DNA from: Streptomyces sp. RKAG293
GTDB taxonomy: Bacteria; Actinomycetota; Actinomycetes; Streptomycetales; Streptomycetaceae
DNA length: 64,000 nucleotides
Direction: 5' to 3'
Assembly (NCBI RefSeq): GCF_023701745.1
Contig: NZ_JAJOZB010000001.1
Coordinates: 8,169,001-8,233,000, forward strand
The notes under the pieces are model-generated. The model was given only the letters and a program-made list of their open reading frames with translations, did not search any database and was not told the DNA's origin. Within the stretch, counting starts at the first letter, position 1. Every line of letters starts with the position of its first letter. Made by a program: the position numbers and the translations under genes. Of this stretch, positions 61,199 to 64,000 are shown one piece after another.

Positions 61199-62365
61199 AT
61201 GTCCGTCGAATTCATCGGCATGATCGGCACCCAGGACGTCTCCGAGACCCGGCCCGCCCACGGCCCGGCCATCGACACGGACTACACCGTCCGCTTCGCC
61301 CGCGCCCACGAGGACGCGGGGTTCGACCGCATCCTCATCGGCTACAGCTCCGGCAGCCCCGACGGTGTTCAGGTCGCCGCGCACGTCGCCGCCCGCACCG
61401 ACCGCCTCGGCCTGCTCATCGCGCACCGCCCGGGCTTCATCGCGCCGACGCTGGCGGCCCGCAGCTTCGCGACGCTGGACCACTTCTCCGGCGGCCGGGT
61501 CGCCGTCCACACCATCACCGGCGGACACGACACCGAGCAGCGCCGCGACGGCGACTACCTGGGCAAGGAGGACCGCTACGCGCGCACCGACGAATATCTC
61601 GGGATCCTGCGCCGCGCCTGGACCTCCGGCGAGGCCTTCAGCCACGAGGGTGAGCACTACCGGTTCGAGGACTACCGCAGCGACGTCCTGCCGGTCCGCG
61701 CCTCCGGCATACCACTGTTCTTCGGAGGTTCCTCCGAAGCTGCGTACCGGGTGGGCGGCCGGCACGCCGACACGTTCGCGCTGTGGGGCGAGCCGCTGGC
61801 CGAGACCGCCGAGCAGATCGCGTCCGTCCGGGCGGCGGCCGTCGAGGCGGGCCGCACCGACGTCCCCGGCATCAGCGTCTCGTTCCGTCCGATCCTCGGC
61901 CCGACCGAGGAACTCGCCTGGGACCGCGCGCACCGCATCCTCGACACCATCAAGGGCGGCAACGGCGGCTCGTTCGTGGGCAAGCTCCGGCGCTTCACCG
62001 GCGACCAGGGACCGCAGAACGTCGGCTCCCAGCGGCTGCTGGCGGCCGCCGCCAAGGCGGACCGCCACGACCGGGCGCTGTGGACGGCTCCGGCCAAGGC
62101 CACCGGCGCGGGCGGCAACTCCACCGCCCTGGTCGGCACCCCCGAGACCGTCGCGCAGGCCCTGCTCGACTACATCGACATCGGCGTCACGACCATCCTC
62201 ATCCGCGGCTACGACCCGCTCGACGACGCCATCGACTACGGACGCCACCTCATCCCGCTGGTCCGCCGGGAACTCGCCCGCCGTGAGGCCGCCAATGCTT
62301 CGACCGGCACCGTTCCGGCGGGTACGGAGCCGGCCGCGCTCGCGACCGCGGGCAGCGCGCGATGA
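61199..62365 (+). CDS. LLM-class FMNH2-dependent monooxygenase (SsuD-like alkanesulfonate monooxygenase)
   Basis: A 388-residue luciferase-like barrel. The sequence LLIAHRPGFIAPTLAARSFA followed by LDHFSGGRVAVHTITGG and GVTTILIRGYDP is characteristic of the SsuD/MsuD group, which cleaves C-S bonds of alkanesulfonates to release sulfite. The C-terminal arginine region needed for desulfonation is present. Starts five bases after the preceding stop. Confidence 0.9.
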   Translation: MSVEFIGMIGTQDVSETRPAHGPAIDTDYTVRFARAHEDAGFDRILIGYSSGSPDGVQVAAHVAARTDRLGLLIAHRPGFIAPTLAARSFATLDHFSGGRVAVHTITGGHDTEQRRDGDYLGKEDRYARTDEYLGILRRAWTSGEAFSHEGEHYRFEDYRSDVLPVRASGIPLFFGGSSEAAYRVGGRHADTFALWGEPLAETAEQIASVRAAAVEAGRTDVPGISVSFRPILGPTEELAWDRAHRILDTIKGGNGGSFVGKLRRFTGDQGPQNVGSQRLLAAAAKADRHDRALWTAPAKATGAGGNSTALVGTPETVAQALLDYIDIGVTTILIRGYDPLDDAIDYGRHLIPLVRRELARREAANASTGTVPAGTEPAALATAGSAR

Positions 62366-63222
62366 CCGACGTCCTGACCACCACCGCGACCTCGGTCACG
62401 CACAGCTGGCACCCACCGGGGGGCGTCACCACCCGCGGCACCCTCCTGGTGCTGCCCGGACGCGGCGAACACGGCGGCGTCTACGAACGCTTCGGCCGCC
62501 GTCTCGCGGCCGACGGGTACGCCGTCCACACGACGGGCCCGGGCCTGGAGGACACACCGGACGGCGTCGGCGGGGCGCTGCTGGACGCGGCGGGGCCCGA
62601 TCCCGTCGCTCCGCTGGTCCTGGTCGGCGCGGACACCGGGGCGCTGCTGGCGCTGCGGGCCGCCGGGGACCCGCGGCTGCCGGTGGACGGACTGGTCCTC
62701 GCGGGAATCGCCTCCGCCGAACCTGCCGTGGCCGTCCCCGGCCGGACCGCCGAGCCCGCCGTGTCCGGCATCGTGTCCAGCGGGGACTCCGCCGGTTACC
62801 GGCCCGGCGACGGGCCCGGCTGGCAGGACGAACTCGGTGCCCGTACCGCCTGTCCGGTGCACCGCCAGCGCCTCTGCTCGGACCCGGAGTTCGTCAGGGG
62901 AGCGCTGTCCGCGCCCGTCGGCGCGGAGCTGCTCGAACCGACGTCGCTGACGGCGCGCGCCCTCCCCGCGCTCGTCCTGCACGGCGACGCCGACCCGCTC
63001 ACCCCCGCCGACGAGGCGAGGCGGCGGGCCGAGGGGTTCCCGCGGGCGGTCGTCGGAATCGTCCACGGGGGACTGCACGACGTACTGAACGACGCGTCGC
63101 ACCGCACCGTGGCCGCAGCCGTCGTCCAGTGGCTCGAACGCCTGCGCGGGGGAGCGGAGTTGAGCCCCGTTCTCACCGTCGAGACCGACCCGCACCACGT
63201 CCTCGGAAGGATCCCGGAATGA
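62362..63222 (+). CDS. Alpha/beta hydrolase with Asp at the nucleophile elbow
   Basis: A 286-residue alpha/beta hydrolase of the monoglyceride-lipase-like kind (LVLPGRGEHGGVYERFGRRL start, HGDADPLTP acid region and HGGLHDVLND His region). The elbow normally GxSxG is GADTG, putting Asp91 in place of the Ser nucleophile, as in epoxide hydrolases and haloalkane dehalogenases. Within a sulfur operon it may release a thiol or carboxylate from an intermediate ester. It overlaps both neighbours by four bases. Confidence 0.85.
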   Translation: MTDVLTTTATSVTHSWHPPGGVTTRGTLLVLPGRGEHGGVYERFGRRLAADGYAVHTTGPGLEDTPDGVGGALLDAAGPDPVAPLVLVGADTGALLALRAAGDPRLPVDGLVLAGIASAEPAVAVPGRTAEPAVSGIVSSGDSAGYRPGDGPGWQDELGARTACPVHRQRLCSDPEFVRGALSAPVGAELLEPTSLTARALPALVLHGDADPLTPADEARRRAEGFPRAVVGIVHGGLHDVLNDASHRTVAAAVVQWLERLRGGAELSPVLTVETDPHHVLGRIPE

Positions 63223-63737
63223 CCGTCACCACTGAACGCGCGGTCCCGTCCGCCCCCACCGCCGGCGCGGCCGACGCCGCCGCGCTGTTGCGCCGCACGC
63301 TGCGGCGGCATGCCGCGGGAGTCACGGTGATCACCGTCCCCGGTCCCGCCGGATTCACCGCGACGTCCTTCACCTCGGTCTCGCTGGATCCGGCACTGGT
63401 CACCTTCTACCTCGGGCTCACCGCCTCCACCGCCCGCGCCGTCCAGGAGGCCGGGCACTTCGCCGTACATGTGCTCGGCCCGGGGAACGCCGCGCTGGCG
63501 CAGCAGTTCGCCCGCAGCGGCACGGACCGGTTCGCGGGGGTCCCCTGGACGCAGTCCCCCCAAGGCGTCCCGATCCTCGGCGGCGTTCCGGCCTGGCTCA
63601 CCGCGCGGGTGACGCTGCGGCAGCGGATCGGCGACCATCTGCAGGTCGTCGGCGAAGTCGAGACCTGCGGCGGCCCGGCCACCGGCCCCGGGCTGGTGCA
63701 CCACGACGGGGTCTTCGGGACGACCGCGTCGTTGTAG
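63219..63737 (+). CDS. Flavin reductase
   Basis: A 172-residue flavin reductase-like FMN-binding split barrel (LRRHAAGVTVITVPGPAGFT, then TSFTSVSLDPALVTFYLG and LVHHDGVFGTT at the end). It would make the reduced flavin consumed by the DszC/SfnB- and SsuD-type oxygenases. ATGA overlap with the hydrolase; last gene of the operon. Confidence 0.94.
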   Translation: MTVTTERAVPSAPTAGAADAAALLRRTLRRHAAGVTVITVPGPAGFTATSFTSVSLDPALVTFYLGLTASTARAVQEAGHFAVHVLGPGNAALAQQFARSGTDRFAGVPWTQSPQGVPILGGVPAWLTARVTLRQRIGDHLQVVGEVETCGGPATGPGLVHHDGVFGTTASL

Positions 63738-63742
63738 CCGAA

Positions 63743-63783
63743 CCGGGCCCCCGTCGCGCGGGCACGCGACATCCGGGGCCCGG
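63743..63783 (+). terminator. Terminator of the sulfur operon
   Basis: CCGGGCCCC (63743-63751) pairs perfectly with GGGGCCCGG (63775-63783), enclosing a second hairpin GTCGCG/CGCGAC (63753-63758 and 63765-63770). It is six bases after the flavin reductase stop. Confidence 0.75.
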
Positions 63784-63898
63784 TCCGGCGCCGATCCGAC
63801 CCCAGGCCGGCGCCGACCCGATCCCGGTCCGGCGGGCGCCGGCCTGCGGGGCGGCCGTCCGCCGCCCGCCGCCCCTCACGCCGCATAGGGTCTCCGGC

Positions 63899-64000
63899 AT
63901 GAACGACTCCTGGAGACGCGGCGGACCACTGTCGACCCGGCTGCTCGCGGCCGGCGCCGCCGTTCTCACGGTCGCGGTGGCCCTGGGCATCAGGGCGGGC
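63899..64000 (+). CDS. Partial gene: N-terminal hydrophobic segment of a membrane or secreted protein
   Basis: The ATG frame runs to the window edge: MNDSWRRGG followed by the hydrophobic LLAAGAAVLTVAVALGIRAG, either a signal anchor or a first transmembrane helix. Only 34 codons are visible; the family cannot be named. Small streptomycete DUF2809-type membrane proteins begin this way, but that is a weak guess. Confidence 0.55.
   Translation, partial: MNDSWRRGGPLSTRLLAAGAAVLTVAVALGIRAG

Noticed and set aside
61365..63218. Upstream in-frame extension of the flavin reductase gene
   Set aside because: The long frame reads through the LLM oxygenase and hydrolase genes; the ATG at 63219 overlapping the hydrolase stop is the natural start.

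Overview
The window is high-GC actinobacterial chromosome with the hallmarks of Streptomyces or a close relative: strong GC bias at third codon positions, frequent GTG starts, ATGA/GTGA translational overlaps, a GH46 chitosanase behind a CsnR-type palindrome, a resuscitation-promoting-factor muralytic enzyme, extra MreB-like proteins and F420-type enzymes. I saw no rRNA, tRNA, CRISPR array, insertion sequence or phage module. It reads as an ordinary chromosomal stretch with many small metabolic and cell-surface modules, plus several decayed genes.

Layout. 0-6.3 kb: S-adenosylhomocysteine hydrolase, an acyl-CoA carboxylase beta subunit with its epsilon-like partner, then two divergent citrate-synthase-family genes, one carrying an N-terminal helix-turn-helix domain, around an AT-rich intergenic region full of AATCAA palindromes. 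6.3-16 kb: a channel-like membrane protein, a frameshifted quinone oxidoreductase, an F420-type nitroreductase, phenylacetate-CoA ligase divergent from an acyl-CoA synthetase, a von Willebrand A protein with a membrane-anchored partner, and a secreted beta-propeller. 16-20.8 kb: MFS exporter plus SnoaL-like protein, a helical-repeat hypothetical and an APC permease. 20.9-29.4 kb: a complete branched/fatty acyl-CoA beta-oxidation set (alpha-methylacyl-CoA racemase, acyl-CoA dehydrogenase, thiolase, FadB-type fusion), a MerR regulator and a FadD, with one palindromic motif in front of both the racemase operon and the regulator. 29.4-42.7 kb: lipoprotein M1 peptidase, desaturase behind a perfect palindrome, acetyltransferase, Tex, a truncated oxygenase fragment, a secreted S15 peptidase, RecQ, a TDT-family transporter, a Balon-like ribosome factor and a multiply broken alginate-lyase gene.

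42.8-51.3 kb is a cell-envelope region: an SDR, two tandem MreB-like genes lacking the canonical phosphate-binding motif, a secreted hydrolase, chitosanase, an Rpf/LysM/M23 muralytic enzyme and a third MreB-like gene that keeps the motif. 51.3-64 kb is a sulfur-acquisition locus: cupin, Rrf2 regulator, DsbA-like protein, a 24-codon cysteine-containing leader peptide, a complete peptide-type ABC importer, a DszC/SfnB-type flavin monooxygenase, an SsuD-type LLM monooxygenase, an alpha/beta hydrolase with Asp at the nucleophile elbow, and a flavin reductase. Together these would import a sulfur-containing organic compound, desulfonate it and feed sulfite to cysteine synthesis, with the leader peptide as a likely cysteine-responsive attenuator.

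The observations I rate highest are the paired ATPase-degenerate MreB paralogues next to a canonical one, the helix-turn-helix/citrate-synthase fusion with its putative operators, the leader-peptide-controlled sulfur cluster with the unusual hydrolase, and the shared MerR operator. Functions are inferred from sequence motifs recognised by eye; no database search was run.
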